A DNA stretch of 64,000 nucleotides from an uncultured Ruminococcus sp. Its GTDB lineage: Bacteria; Bacillota; Clostridia; Oscillospirales; Acutalibacteraceae. The stretch spans positions 1 to 64,000 of the forward strand of contig CADCNI010000005.1 in NCBI GenBank assembly GCA_902802795.1. The letters run 5' to 3'. The notes beneath the pieces were generated by a model. That model searched no databases. It was not told the origin of the DNA and saw nothing but the letters and a program-made list of their open reading frames with translations. Positions 25,301-33,617 of this stretch are shown here, one piece after another (positions within the stretch are counted from its first letter, which is position 1; each line of letters begins with the position of its first letter). Position numbers and translations under genes: made by a program.

Positions 25301-25918
25301 TCCGCGGGAAAACTGGCAGTCTATACGGCAGCGGCGCTGAAAAGCGAAGTGATCTCGCCGGAGGATTTTGTGGCTCCTGCCAACGCGGGCAAAATCAAGA
25401 AGAAAATTCTGGCGGTGATCGAAGCGGAGGCTCCGGTGAGTGAAAGCCTGCTCACCAGAAAGGTGGTGCAGAGCTTTGGTATCACGCGCAGCGGCAGCCG
25501 CATCCAGAATTACATCGCGTCGCTGTATCAGTCCATGAAGCTTAAAAGCACCATACAGAACGCCGACCGTTTCTTCTGGAAGCCGGAGCAGGAGGAGCAA
25601 AGCTACGCCGGACTGCGTGTCAACGGCGAGGGCGACAACAAGCGCGACGTGAGGGATATCCCCATGCAGGAGGCGGCGAACGCGGTGTGTATGGTGCTAT
25701 ACGATCAGATCAGCATGTCGCACGGCGATCTGGTCAAAGAAGCGGCCAAGATGCTGGGTTACACCCGTTCGGGCAACAATGTCACTTCCGTCTTTGAAGC
25801 GGCGATTCAGGTTGCCGATACGGCGGGATGGCTGACGCTCGACAGCAACGGCAACTGCAAGCTGTCGGAAAGCGGCATGGATTGGGCGCTCAAAGTGGCA
25901 AGCAGCGCGGAAGTATAA
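19388..25918 (+). CDS. Giant DUF4011 / SF1 helicase / restriction-like nuclease protein (Hhe-like defence candidate)
   Basis: This 2176-residue protein reads in order as follows. There is a helical N-terminus; an acidic linker (about 120-215); a transglutaminase-like segment with C429 (GTCLDLTLFYA) and H455 (GHIFAGAW); a DUF4011-type region (about 565-860, ERKLLDLGLRNSLINLRL); and an SF1 helicase with Walker A GPPGTGKS at 888-895, Walker B DEAS at 1508-1511, VGDPKQMPPTSFF and LNVAVSRAR. Next come a restriction-endonuclease-like domain (about 1810-1900; DIGVVDP, GILLDGATYRDS), an acidic linker, and a DUF3320-like C-terminus. Single proteins pairing DUF4011, helicase and a Vsr-like nuclease have been reported as anti-phage (Hhe). 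That role here is inference. AGGAGGTGG supports the start. Confidence 0.88.
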   Translation: MASNFAFMTPYSQELASLGEQAEVFFRVSDYDACVRRLAAMGERVVSELLRENAIACEEKATQADKITLLRNEKKIPQSVEDILFSLLTAEATREDATLLLRLAYKLCCWWMQVYGYGNTAEEDVMPDFEMPENEDMESDIPLNDEIPEGAVLSEDVPENISGAGEQISSGNGVDDEETSVDDSVYEEKPVAAETDGSDKEPSTEEKSHGFDGKVSMAVDTLGAVNYALMQNGLKMIRSVSVRNDADEAVENAVITVTSRPGFCLPYSEHIERIPPHAVFTVNTLQPIMDGDFLAGLTEKVSGLLEITLSCGNTILCSQNVETEVFTFDQWHGANLFPELLCAFVTPNHPEVIKIAARAAEFLGKWTGDPSLDGYQSNDANRVLKQMAAVYAAMQEQNIVYSMPPANVGIAGQRVRLCDAVIQQKMGTCLDLTLFYAAVLESIRLHPLLIVQTGHIFAGAWLEDMAFAESVQDDVSLVTKRLASGINEIAVVECTAFVADKNMSFDEAMQAAQSEVADSGAFECLIDVNRARLSGIHPLPQRVQMADGWHVERPAVDERDLTQAPKERDDAVNVEDAFDTPITRKSRWERKLLDLGLRNSLINLRLSKSLIPVLTTSVDDLEDSLADGEDFSIQPRPSDWHMNGDVSFDTMHELGELSSVIQSEFKNHRLRSVLTDTELSKAIKELYRSARTALEENGANTLYMALGLLRWYENPRSTKPRYAPLILVPIEMVRKSAAQGYVIRLRDDEPQMNVTILEKLKQDFQIVINGLDTLPEDEHGIDTRKVFTIVRKAVMEQKNWDVLESAYLGIFSFSQFVMWNDIRSRYDDLAKNKIVRSLMDGKLAWDAEEMEIGAQVDESGVFLPMPADASQLYAIKAASEGQSFVLHGPPGTGKSQTITALIANALALGKSVLFVAEKMAALEVVQKRLESIGIGDFCLELHSNKAKKKNVLEQLRRASEVTRKQSAQAFENKAAQIAKVRAELNQYAEELHKTQLCGQSLYDLINEYESNKEYPDLPPFDEGLLDSLDAVRHDDNLVLVQRLIAAAKEIGHPAGHPLADVTETGYSQQLRMNLPAQNAAFRESLTALEQAAHAFYEATGLHVSTYAQLEKAECIAQEMKLWLTLPKAWAQAESFNPYIYRVREMCEHYIKAGMLADSLSGMWKPEFLSLDGGALLNEYRTAAAKWFLPRMLGVNALVKKLTPYASKLIHKEGLESQLAQLTEYRTEMDEARKLFDQCGDGLGSLFDGENTDWVDIRSRCDSAKESAGRLEELCGSDEFRRQYGSRSDIAPQINAFLNAWSGMEAAKAPFAAQLATAEYAGDGWTAHEIALCNAIDERFDELREWLAWNSIAAEAGQNGLGGVVNAYRGGMAHEDIEGSYKKSLSRSLIMKIIDATPVLNGFSGAVFNEKIEQFRQMDKDLVKLTQQEIFCRLAAKVPNFAKEAAQSSELGILQKAIRSGGRGMSIRRLFDQIPNMLPRLCPCMLMSPISAAQYLAPNREPFDLVVFDEASQITTSKAVGALARGKNAVIVGDPKQMPPTSFFAVNAVDEENMEDEDLESILDDCLALNLPQTHLLWHYRSRHESLIAFSNRHFYENKLYTFPSVNDREAKVRLVHTDGAFDRGKTRQNRSEAEAVIAELKRRCHNKKASALSVGVVTFNINQQNLIDDLLNEACKEDSALESWVYNGKEPLFIKNLENVQGDERDVILFSIGYGPDNDGKVSMNFGPLNRDGGWRRLNVAVSRARCEMVVFSTLLPEQINLNRTSAEGVAALRAFLEYAQGKDLAQDSRSVGRGDDREGVSRAICAALEEQGYETQRMVGHSQYHIDIGVVDPCNPERYLLGILLDGATYRDSKTVRDRELAQISVLNSLGWKITRVWSMDWWDNRKKELTRLLDLLAREKEASEAQAMAEANGEENAADDAAEETQAPAENAEPPEEEKSALPDGDVESLEASETAEADTADEYADAVPSAGKLAVYTAAALKSEVISPEDFVAPANAGKIKKKILAVIEAEAPVSESLLTRKVVQSFGITRSGSRIQNYIASLYQSMKLKSTIQNADRFFWKPEQEEQSYAGLRVNGEGDNKRDVRDIPMQEAANAVCMVLYDQISMSHGDLVKEAAKMLGYTRSGNNVTSVFEAAIQVADTAGWLTLDSNGNCKLSESGMDWALKVASSAEV

Positions 25919-25938
25919 AAATAACAGCGATTATGAAA

Positions 25939-25987
25939 GACAAAACGCTGCATCGGGCTGGCATTCCCCTGATGCAGCGTTTTGTCG
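25939..25987 (+). terminator. Terminator after the DUF4011 gene
   Basis: GACAAAACGCTGCATC and GATGCAGCGTTTTGTC form a 16-bp perfect stem. Confidence 0.85.
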
Positions 25988-26032
25988 GATTTACCCTGTT
26001 TTGTATTTATTTGTTATGGCAGAAATTGTGTG

Positions 26033-26061
26033 TTGACCAAATGCATAAATCGTGTTATCCT
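26033..26061 (+). promoter_or_regulatory. Promoter of CAP-domain gene
   Basis: TTGACC (26033-26038), a 17-bp spacer and TATCCT (26056-26061) are present. Confidence 0.55.
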
Positions 26062-26110
26062 TGAATCACGGGTTGAGAAACACCCGAAAAAATGCAAGGA
26101 GGTCTTCTGT

Positions 26111-26995
26111 TTGAAGCAAATGAGAAAAAGAATCCTTTCGATCGTCATGATCTTCGCGCTGGCGCTCTCCGTCTACGCCATGCCGAAGGCAATGCCGTAC
26201 ATGACCTATGCGTCGGCGGATTACGGCAGTACGCAGCTCGAGGATTACGCGCGGCAGGTGGCGGGCATCGTCAACCGCGAGCGTGCCGCCAACGGTCTGT
26301 CGCCCCTGAAATACTCCGACCGCCTGAGCGAACCGGCGCTGGTGCGCGCCAGGGAGATTCAGTCCTCGTTCTCGCATACCCGTCCCAACGGCAGCAAATG
26401 CTTTACCGCCATCACCGAAGCGGGCATTACTTACCGCACGGCGGGCGAAAACATCGCCTATGGACAGCGCAATCCGGAAGAGGTCATGAACGCGTGGATG
26501 AATTCCTCCGGACACCGCGCCAATATTCTCGGCGCCAATTACGAGTATATCGGTATCGGCGTGACCTATCAGAACGGCACCTACTACTGGTCGCAGTTCT
26601 TTGCCGCGTCAAGCGATCTGTCGGGTGAAGTGATTACCCTCGGCGGTTCTGCCACGAAGGCAACACAGGATGCTACCAAAGCGACCGTTGCCACTACGCA
26701 GGCGACACAGGCTGCCACCAAGCAGACCGTTGCCACCACGCAGGCGACACAGGCCGCCACCAAGCAGACCGTTGCCATCACGCAGGCGACACAGGCTGCC
26801 ACCAAGCAGACCGTTGCCACCACGCAGGCGACACAGGCTGCCACCAAGCAGACGGTGACCACCACGCAGGCAACACAGGCAACACAGGCAACACAGGCGG
26901 CCGACAACAACGCCGTCCGTCAGAACAACAGCCCCCGCGTTTGGGTACTTGAGCTGATCAAAATTCTCAGTGAGCGTTACGGCAAGAATTGCTGA
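26111..26995 (+). CDS. Secreted CAP/SCP-domain protein with Thr-Gln-Ala repeats
   Basis: This 294-residue protein is predicted to be exported. It has a signal peptide (basic MKQMRKR, hydrophobic ILSIVMIFALALSVYA, cleavage near ASA). A CAP domain follows (about 38-170; IVNRERAANGLSPL, SHTRPNG, AGENIAYG, SSGHRANIL, YYWSQFF), as in the YkwD/SCP-like proteins of Firmicutes. The C-terminal part is low-complexity Thr/Gln/Ala/Lys, probably a stalk or wall-spanning spacer, ending in a short conserved-looking VWVLELIKIL tail. TTG 26111 is chosen because AAGGAGG lies 8 bp upstream; ATG 26120 is the alternative. CAP proteins in bacteria are poorly understood. Confidence 0.85.
   Translation: MKQMRKRILSIVMIFALALSVYAMPKAMPYMTYASADYGSTQLEDYARQVAGIVNRERAANGLSPLKYSDRLSEPALVRAREIQSSFSHTRPNGSKCFTAITEAGITYRTAGENIAYGQRNPEEVMNAWMNSSGHRANILGANYEYIGIGVTYQNGTYYWSQFFAASSDLSGEVITLGGSATKATQDATKATVATTQATQAATKQTVATTQATQAATKQTVAITQATQAATKQTVATTQATQAATKQTVTTTQATQATQATQAADNNAVRQNNSPRVWVLELIKILSERYGKNC
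26690..26857 (+). repeat. Four 42-bp coding tandem repeats
   Basis: Units start at 26690, 26732, 26774 and 26816 and encode a 14-residue Thr/Gln/Ala/Lys unit (ATTQATQAATKQTV and near variants). Degenerate partial units flank both sides. Copy-number change would lengthen or shorten the surface stalk in frame. Confidence 0.93.
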
Positions 26996-27041
26996 GTCGG
27001 TGAATGACACTGGCAGGAGGTGACAGCAGTTATCCAATGAC

Positions 27042-27090
27042 AAAGCGCAGGAACAGGCTTCGGAAAGAAGCGTGTCCTTGCGCTTTTTAT
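27042..27090 (+). terminator. Terminator after CAP gene
   Basis: AAAGCGCAGGA and TCCTTGCGCTTT form a hairpin, followed by a T-rich run. Confidence 0.8.
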
Positions 27091-27254
27091 TGTTTTTAAT
27101 AGAAAAAAGCATGATGCGGCAGATCGAAAACGCTGTGAAATTAACAAAACAAAAACAAAACCGCAACAATAACGCCATACAGAGAGAGTAAAATATTAAA
27201 ATGAATAAGAAAAAAGCCGTCATTCTGGTCGGTATGAGATGAGGAGAATGGAAC

Positions 27255-28019
27255 ATGGAAGAAAACAAACCGTCGCTGGAGCTGGATTTATTCGAGGACA
27301 ACGTCGCCATGCAAAACACGATCATGGCGCACGCCAATGAACTGCTGGATACGCTGCTGGATTTTAAGGAACTGATGTTTTATTATTCGTCCGCTATCCG
27401 CGAAATCCGCACCAAGCTGGAGATACTGGACACCGAATTTGAACTGAAATACCAGCGCAATCCCATCAGTTCCATTCAGAGCCGGCTGAAAAGTCAGGTC
27501 AGTATTATGGAGAAAATGAACCGCAAGGGGTGGGAGATTACCTGCGAAAACATTGAGGAAAAACTCAATGATATCGCGGGAATCCGGGTGATCTGCTCCT
27601 ATGTGGACGATATCTACCGCATTGCCGACGCGCTGATCAGTCAGGATGATATTGAACTGATCGGCAAGAAGGATTATATCGCCAATCCCAAGCCTAGCGG
27701 CTATCGCAGTCTGCACCTGATTGTTTCGGTGCCGGTCTATTTTACGCAGTCGGTCAAGAGGGTGAAAGCGGAGATTCAGATCCGCACCATTGCGATGGAT
27801 TTCTGGGCCAGTCTGGAACATCAGATCAAGTATAAAAAGCAGATCAACGATCCCCAGTCGATAGCCTCTCAGCTCAAAACCTGCGCCGATGTGATTTCCT
27901 ATACCGATGTGATGATGCAGAACATTCGCAAGCAGCTCGACGATGAGCAGCCGGAGCAGTCGGAGCTTGACAAAATCTATGAGAAGCTGAAAAAGTTCGA
28001 CGTCCCGCTGGGGGAATGA
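27255..28019 (+). CDS. Small alarmone synthetase (RelP/RelQ-type GTP pyrophosphokinase)
   Basis: This 254-residue enzyme lacks the HD hydrolase and TGS/ACT regions of RelA/SpoT, so it should only make (p)ppGpp. Synthetase motifs are visible: SRLKSQVSIMEKM, DIAGIRVICSYVDDIYRIAD, KDYIANPKPSGYRSLHLIV and EIQIRTIAMDFWASLEHQIKYK. Its position without stringent-response neighbours is usual for this family. GAGGAG lies just upstream of the ATG. A 13-codon open frame (27201-27242) ends at this ribosome binding site and might couple translation; that is speculative. Confidence 0.9.
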   Translation: MEENKPSLELDLFEDNVAMQNTIMAHANELLDTLLDFKELMFYYSSAIREIRTKLEILDTEFELKYQRNPISSIQSRLKSQVSIMEKMNRKGWEITCENIEEKLNDIAGIRVICSYVDDIYRIADALISQDDIELIGKKDYIANPKPSGYRSLHLIVSVPVYFTQSVKRVKAEIQIRTIAMDFWASLEHQIKYKKQINDPQSIASQLKTCADVISYTDVMMQNIRKQLDDEQPEQSELDKIYEKLKKFDVPLGE

Positions 28020-28115
28020 TAAAATCACCATTTTCCGGTAAGAATATGATTAACAGGGTGTGAGATCGCTATTATCCTGTTTTCATAGAATAATTTCATA
28101 AGGAGGTTCTTTACT

Positions 28116-28790
28116 ATGAAAGACCTTGACGCAATGAAGAAGTATCTCGCGGAATTCATCGGTACATTTGTGCTGGTGCTTTTCGCCTGCGGAACCGCCG
28201 CCGTAGTCGGCGCGTCCTCGCAAACCGGAACCGGCTATCTGCTGGTGGCGCTGGCCTTCGGTCTGGTCATCGTCGCGATGGCGTATTCCATCGGCAATGT
28301 GTCCGGCTGCCACATCAATCCCGCCGTGTCGCTGGCGGTGCTGATCAACGGCAAAATGTCCGTGACCGACTTTATCGGCTATGTCATTGCGCAGTGCCTT
28401 GGCGCTGTCGCGGGTGCCGGCGTGCTGGCCATGTTTGTGGGCCGTGCGAGCGGTCTGGGAACCAACGCGCTCTACAACGGCAGCATCTGGAAGTCGCTTC
28501 TGATCGAAATCATTCTTACCTTTGTGTTCGTGATCGCGGTGCTGGGCGTTACCTCTAAACCGAGTTACAGCTCTGTGGCCGGTCTGGTGATCGGTCTGTC
28601 TCTCACGCTGGTGCATATCCTCGGCATTTCCTTCACGGGAACGTCCGTCAATCCCGCGCGCAGCTTTGGCCCGGCCATTCTTGTGGGCGGCGAGCCGCTC
28701 AAGAGCCTGTGGGTCTTTATTGTCGCTCCGCTTATTGGCGGCGCGCTGGCGGCCTATGTCTACAAATTCCTCGCGGATGACAAGAATTGA
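28116..28790 (+). CDS. Aquaporin (MIP family, AqpZ-like)
   Basis: This 224-residue channel has six transmembrane helices and the two pore motifs, HINPAVSLAV (first NPA) and SVNPARSFG (second NPA). The His in LVHILG and the Arg after the second NPA match the narrow selectivity filter of water-specific channels rather than the glycerol facilitator GlpF, so water transport is the better guess. AAGGAGG precedes the ATG. It is monocistronic and ends at a bidirectional terminator. Confidence 0.92.
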   Translation: MKDLDAMKKYLAEFIGTFVLVLFACGTAAVVGASSQTGTGYLLVALAFGLVIVAMAYSIGNVSGCHINPAVSLAVLINGKMSVTDFIGYVIAQCLGAVAGAGVLAMFVGRASGLGTNALYNGSIWKSLLIEIILTFVFVIAVLGVTSKPSYSSVAGLVIGLSLTLVHILGISFTGTSVNPARSFGPAILVGGEPLKSLWVFIVAPLIGGALAAYVYKFLADDKN

Positions 28791-28814
28791 ACCGATTGAC
28801 GGATAGGAAAAAAC

Positions 28815-28868
28815 AAAAGCAGGTAATGCTTTCATCAAACGATGGCAGCATTACCTGCTCTTTTTTTA
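28815..28868. terminator. Bidirectional terminator
   Basis: AGCAGGTAATGCT and its exact complement form a hairpin with T and A runs on either side, between the convergent aquaporin and enolase genes. Confidence 0.88.
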
Positions 28869-28909
28869 TTGAATTATGTCGGAAGCCGCAACGGGGCTGC
28901 CTGCATGCA

Positions 28910-30280
<1,371 letters not shown>

Positions 30281-30300
30281 TTAGTAACCTAACACCAATA

Positions 30301-30329
30301 ATAATATCCCAAAATCCCCCAATTGTCAA
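30301..30329 (-). promoter_or_regulatory. Enolase promoter
   Basis: On the minus strand a perfect TTGACA (30329-30324) lies 17 bp from TATTAT (30306-30301). Confidence 0.8.
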
Positions 30330-30488
30330 TATAAAAATCATATTTTGTGCCGGGGAACCGGGAAAAAAGATTAGAAAAAAGATTAGATAGATAAAAGAAT
30401 GAAAGATGAAAACTTTTGATTGCATTTTATGCAATAGAGTGGTATAATCAAAAAAGAAGGATGCTGTTTTGCCAGGCGATTGTAAAAG

Positions 30489-31119
30489 TAAATGAGAATT
30501 TAGTGGGGAGTGGGAAGTGGGGAGTGGAGAGAAAAAAGAAGAAAAAGCGAAGCGCAACTAGCGAGCGAATGCGAGCGCGGGGTCCTATAGCAATCCAAAT
30601 AATCAGGGAGACAAAAGGAGGCGATGATGGTGAGTGCAGGGCAAGGCGGAGGACGACGGTGGGCTGGCGCCTAGGACGACAACGCAGCCATGTGCTCACC
30701 AGCGCGCCGAACTTGTCTTTTTGTTTGTTTGGATTGCTATAGGGGGCAAGGCTCCCTAGCGGGTCAAGGGCAGCGCCCTTGCGGGGAGTGGGGCAGCGCC
30801 ACACAAGCGCCGCAAACGGCGCGAGCAAGACGCGCCAAGACCCAAGACGGGGCTGAGGCGAATACAGGGAGTTTACCTATCCGTATTCGCCCGACTGCCT
30901 TCTTGATCGAGGCTCATTCCGCTCGTTCGGCTTCGCCTCACTCGTGGGGCCTTGCCCCACTCCCCAGCAGGGCCCTGCCCTGCACCCGCGAGGAGGACCA
31001 GTCCCCCTCGACTCCCACGCTCGCATTCGCTCGCTAGTTATGCGCTGCGCTTCGCTTTTTCTTCTTTTTTCTTTTTCTCTCCACTCCCCACTTCCCACTC
31101 CCCACTAAATTCTCATTTA
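30489..31119. repeat. Family B element, long copy with 95-bp inverted arms and a nested family A copy
   Basis: The ends are exact inverted copies (TAAATGAGAATTTAGTGGGG and complement). The matching arms extend about 95 bp inwards with small indels, through GGGAAGTGGGGAGTGG and GCGAGCGAATGCGAGCG. The interior holds a complete family A repeat (30586-30741) and then a GC-rich stretch (30742-31016) with hairpins such as CAAGGGC-AGC-GCCCTTG. No frame inside has a ribosome binding site or a recognisable product. With its flanks it accounts for the roughly 1-kb gap between enolase and the LiaF-like gene. Confidence 0.8.
30586..30741 (-). repeat. Family A repeat, copy 4 (complete, nested in family B)
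   Basis: Both TATAGCAATCCAAA termini are present. Relative to the copy at 19210 it has the extra block shared with copy 2 but a shortened central hairpin (GGCGCCTAGG in place of the longer GGTGGGC stem). It sits just inside the left arm of the family B element, so A probably inserted after B was in place. Confidence 0.88.
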
Positions 31120-31223
31120 GGGGAGAAAATGCAGCTTCAATCATAATAAAAATTCCCGCATTTACGCAATTTTTCAACTTTTACAATCGGCTAATGCTGT
31201 ATTGCCGTAAGGAGTGTTTTTGG

Positions 31224-31916
31224 ATGAAGCATAAGATGTTTTCTTTGATTGTAGGCTGTCTCGCCGTTTTTGTGGGCGTAGGCTACGGGCTGCAAGCTCT
31301 GGGGTATATCGGGCATTTTACCGTTTTCTTTGACGGATGGTGGACGGTGTTCATTATCGTTCCGGCGATTTTCTCGTTTTTTCAGCGCGGTTCCAATAAG
31401 ATGATTTCTTTGGCAATGCTGCTGCTCGGCGTGGGGCTGCTGGTTTGGAGGCAGCAGTGGTTGGACGTTTCCATGACCAAGTTGATTCTCCCGGTGATTA
31501 TCATATTGTTCGGTATCAGTATGATTGCCGGAGCGTTTACTAAAAAAACAGATCATCTCGCTCAGTGTGAAGTGATTATTCCGGAGGACGGTTCGCTGCC
31601 CCAGTACGAAGCCTCATTCGGCACTGTCAATCCGAATTACAACGGGCAGAAGTTTGAAGGCTGCCGTATGGATGTGTCGTTTGGCGAGGGTGTGCTGGAT
31701 CTCCGGCAGGCGATCATCGAGAAGGACTGCACCGTACAGGCAGAGGTGGCTTTTGGCAAAGGAGAACTGCTGCTTCCTGTCGGCTGTCGGCTCGATCTGA
31801 AAACCAACAGTGCTTTTGGCGGTGTGGAAAACAAATATCTTTCCTCCGATGATCCCACAGCGCACACGCTGCATGTGGAAGCAAATGTGAATTTCGGCGC
31901 GTTGGAAATTAAATAA
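31224..31916 (+). CDS. LiaF-like membrane protein
   Basis: This 230-residue protein has an N-terminal membrane domain of about four helices (FSLIVGCLAVFVGVGYGLQALGY, WWTVFIIVPAIFSFF, MISLAMLLLGVGLLVW, LILPVIIILFGISMIAG). It is followed by a cytoplasmic beta-rich domain of repeated short strands (DVSFGEGVLDLRQA, EVAFGKGELLLP, SAFGGVENKYL, EANVNFGALEIK), as in LiaF, the inhibitor of the cell-wall-stress kinase LiaS. No liaRS genes are adjacent, so a role in envelope stress is only suggested. ATG 31224 follows AAGGAG; an earlier ATG lacks one. A hairpin terminator follows. Confidence 0.78.
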   Translation: MKHKMFSLIVGCLAVFVGVGYGLQALGYIGHFTVFFDGWWTVFIIVPAIFSFFQRGSNKMISLAMLLLGVGLLVWRQQWLDVSMTKLILPVIIILFGISMIAGAFTKKTDHLAQCEVIIPEDGSLPQYEASFGTVNPNYNGQKFEGCRMDVSFGEGVLDLRQAIIEKDCTVQAEVAFGKGELLLPVGCRLDLKTNSAFGGVENKYLSSDDPTAHTLHVEANVNFGALEIK

Positions 31917-31928
31917 TAGAACCCATCA

Positions 31929-31970
31929 GGCGGCCTCCCGGCTTTCCCAGCGGGAGGCCAGCCGCTTTTA
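31929..31970 (+). terminator. Terminator after LiaF-like gene
   Basis: A GC-rich hairpin (GGCGGCCTCCCG / CGGGAGGCCAGCCGC) is followed by TTTTAT. Confidence 0.75.
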
Positions 31971-31996
31971 TCTTGGGGGAAGGGAGTGTGTGTAAG

Positions 31997-32695
31997 ATGA
32001 CCTATATTACCGGGGATACACACGGTGATTTCAGCCGTTACATTGATTTTACCAAGCGTATGCGACCCACAAAGGAGGACGTCATGATCGTGCTCGGCGA
32101 TGCGGGCCTGAATTATTACGGAGATATCCGTGACGAGGGACGCAAGAGGTTTGTGGGTGATTTTCCGTTTACTACTTTCTGCATTCATGGCAACCATGAG
32201 ATGCGTCCTTATGAGGCTGTGGGGTATAAAACCAAGGCATATCGCGGCGGCGTGGTGTGGTATCATGAAGAACAACCCAACATCCTGTTTGCCAAGGACG
32301 GCGAGGTATTTGATTTTGACGGTTTTTCCTGCATGGTGATCGGCGGCGCGTACAGTGTGGATAAATATATCCGTCTGGCCAGAGGATGGAACTGGTTCGC
32401 AAGTGAGCAGCCTTCCAATGAAATCAAGACCTATGTGGAGCGGCAGTTCGATGCGCGCGGCAGAAAGGTGGATATCATCCTTTCCCACACCTGTCCGCTG
32501 AAATATGAACCGGTCGAGATGTTTATTACCAATATCGACCAAGGATCCATAGACAAATCCACGGAAGAATGGCTGAACGGCATCGAGGAAAGCGTCGATT
32601 ACCGCAAGTGGTATTGCGGCCATTTTCACACCGCCAAGAAAACCCACAGGATGCAGTTTATGTTTACAGATATCGACGTGCTGGGGGTAAAATAA
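31997..32695 (+). CDS. Calcineurin-like metallophosphoesterase
   Basis: This 232-residue protein has the ordered metal-binding motifs of the family: GDTHGDF, VLGDAGLNYYGD, IHGNHEMRP, then HTCP and YCGHFHT. Such enzymes hydrolyse phosphoesters of nucleotides, proteins or lipids with a two-metal centre; the substrate cannot be deduced here. ATG 31997 is used, with GGGAAGGGAG about 11 bp upstream. No signal peptide is seen. The gene stands alone after a terminator. Confidence 0.88.
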   Translation: MTYITGDTHGDFSRYIDFTKRMRPTKEDVMIVLGDAGLNYYGDIRDEGRKRFVGDFPFTTFCIHGNHEMRPYEAVGYKTKAYRGGVVWYHEEQPNILFAKDGEVFDFDGFSCMVIGGAYSVDKYIRLARGWNWFASEQPSNEIKTYVERQFDARGRKVDIILSHTCPLKYEPVEMFITNIDQGSIDKSTEEWLNGIEESVDYRKWYCGHFHTAKKTHRMQFMFTDIDVLGVK

Positions 32696-32762
32696 GAAAA
32701 AAGACGCGGTATCCATTAGCAACAAAAAATTCAAAAAAAATTTATATAATCTATAAAATCTA

Positions 32763-32791
32763 TTGACAAATTTTATTTTTTGGTGTATCAT
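32763..32791 (+). promoter_or_regulatory. Promoter of SigH-like sigma gene
   Basis: TTGACA (32763-32768) and TATCAT (32786-32791) are 17 bp apart, in an AT-rich setting about 100 nt before the start codon. Confidence 0.65.
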
Positions 32792-32895
32792 ATACTCGTA
32801 TTACTGAATTGTTAAATGATTCGGGTAATATGTGATACACCTGCTTTTTCCAAAAGTTTTTTGCATGGGTTGTGACATAAGGGGGATATGGGAAG

Positions 32896-33489
32896 ATGAA
32901 CGGTCTCTCGGAACTGTCGGACAGTGCGTTGGCAGCGCGTGCCGCTGCTGATGATCAGGAGGCTTTCGCTTGTTTGCTGGGGCGTTATAGTATGATGATT
33001 ACGGCCAAAGCGACAGCCAAAAGCCGGATTTGCGGGTGTGACATTGTCGATGATTTGTCGCAGGAAGCGGCAATCGGTTTTTTGAAGGCGGTGCGCAGTT
33101 ATGACGCAGACAAAGGCGCGTCCTTTTGTACCTATGCCGAGCGATGCGTGGAGAATGTGCTGTCTTCTGCGGTGCGTTCCTATGTCAGCCAGAAAAACCA
33201 GCCTCTCAACAATCATGAGGAGTTCAACGACGCTGAAATGTCGGCGGGTGCGGGCGCATACGGGCTTTCGGGCGACCCGGAGGGGTATGTGTTTTGCGAT
33301 GACGGCGTGGGTCGGCTGACAAAGGCGATTTTGTCTGATCTGACCGAGCTGGAGCGATCGGTGGTCAATTTGCGGATTGACGGTCTTTCGTATGAACAGA
33401 CGGCGGCCAGACTTGGCATCGGCGTGAAATCGGTAGACAATGCGATACAGCGGGTCAGGCAAAAAATGAAATCTCTGATGAACGATTGA
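32896..33489 (+). CDS. SigH-like sigma-70 family factor
   Basis: This 197-residue sigma factor has region 2 (DDLSQEAAIGFLKAVRSYDADKGASFCTYAERCVENVLSSAV across residues about 52-98) and region 4 (LTELERSVVNLRIDGLSYEQTAARLGIGVKSVDNAIQRVRQKM). The size and the QEAAIGFLKAVR..F..YAE..V pattern resemble SigH/Spo0H, which starts sporulation in Firmicutes. The nearby dipicolinate synthase genes agree with a spore-former. A secondary sigma factor of another role is possible. No dedicated anti-sigma gene is adjacent. Confidence 0.8.
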   Translation: MNGLSELSDSALAARAAADDQEAFACLLGRYSMMITAKATAKSRICGCDIVDDLSQEAAIGFLKAVRSYDADKGASFCTYAERCVENVLSSAVRSYVSQKNQPLNNHEEFNDAEMSAGAGAYGLSGDPEGYVFCDDGVGRLTKAILSDLTELERSVVNLRIDGLSYEQTAARLGIGVKSVDNAIQRVRQKMKSLMND

Positions 33490-33617
33490 TTTTTTGCTTA
33501 TCTTGATAGAAATGTCTCGGTAGTTCAACACAGATCGTTGCGTTTTTTTGCAAAGATAGCGGTCAAAATCCGTTCCGGGACGATCAATTTATTTTTCTCA
33601 AAGTGAGGTTTTCAACA

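Noticed and set aside
23918..25600. 560-codon minus-strand open frame
   Set aside because: It is antisense to the helicase and nuclease part of the DUF4011 gene, with no signal of its own.
26690..26857. 42-bp repeats considered as a CRISPR array
   Set aside because: There are no unique spacers; the repeats are continuous coding sequence for a low-complexity stalk.
27201..27242. 13-codon frame just before the alarmone synthetase as a leader peptide
   Set aside because: It has no clear ribosome binding site and no regulatory codon pattern; it is mentioned only in that gene's entry.
30448..30828. Open frames inside the repeat island and near 35499-35813 and 30877-31098
   Set aside because: They are readings of the family A and B repeats. 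The same peptide scraps recur at each copy and none has a ribosome binding site.
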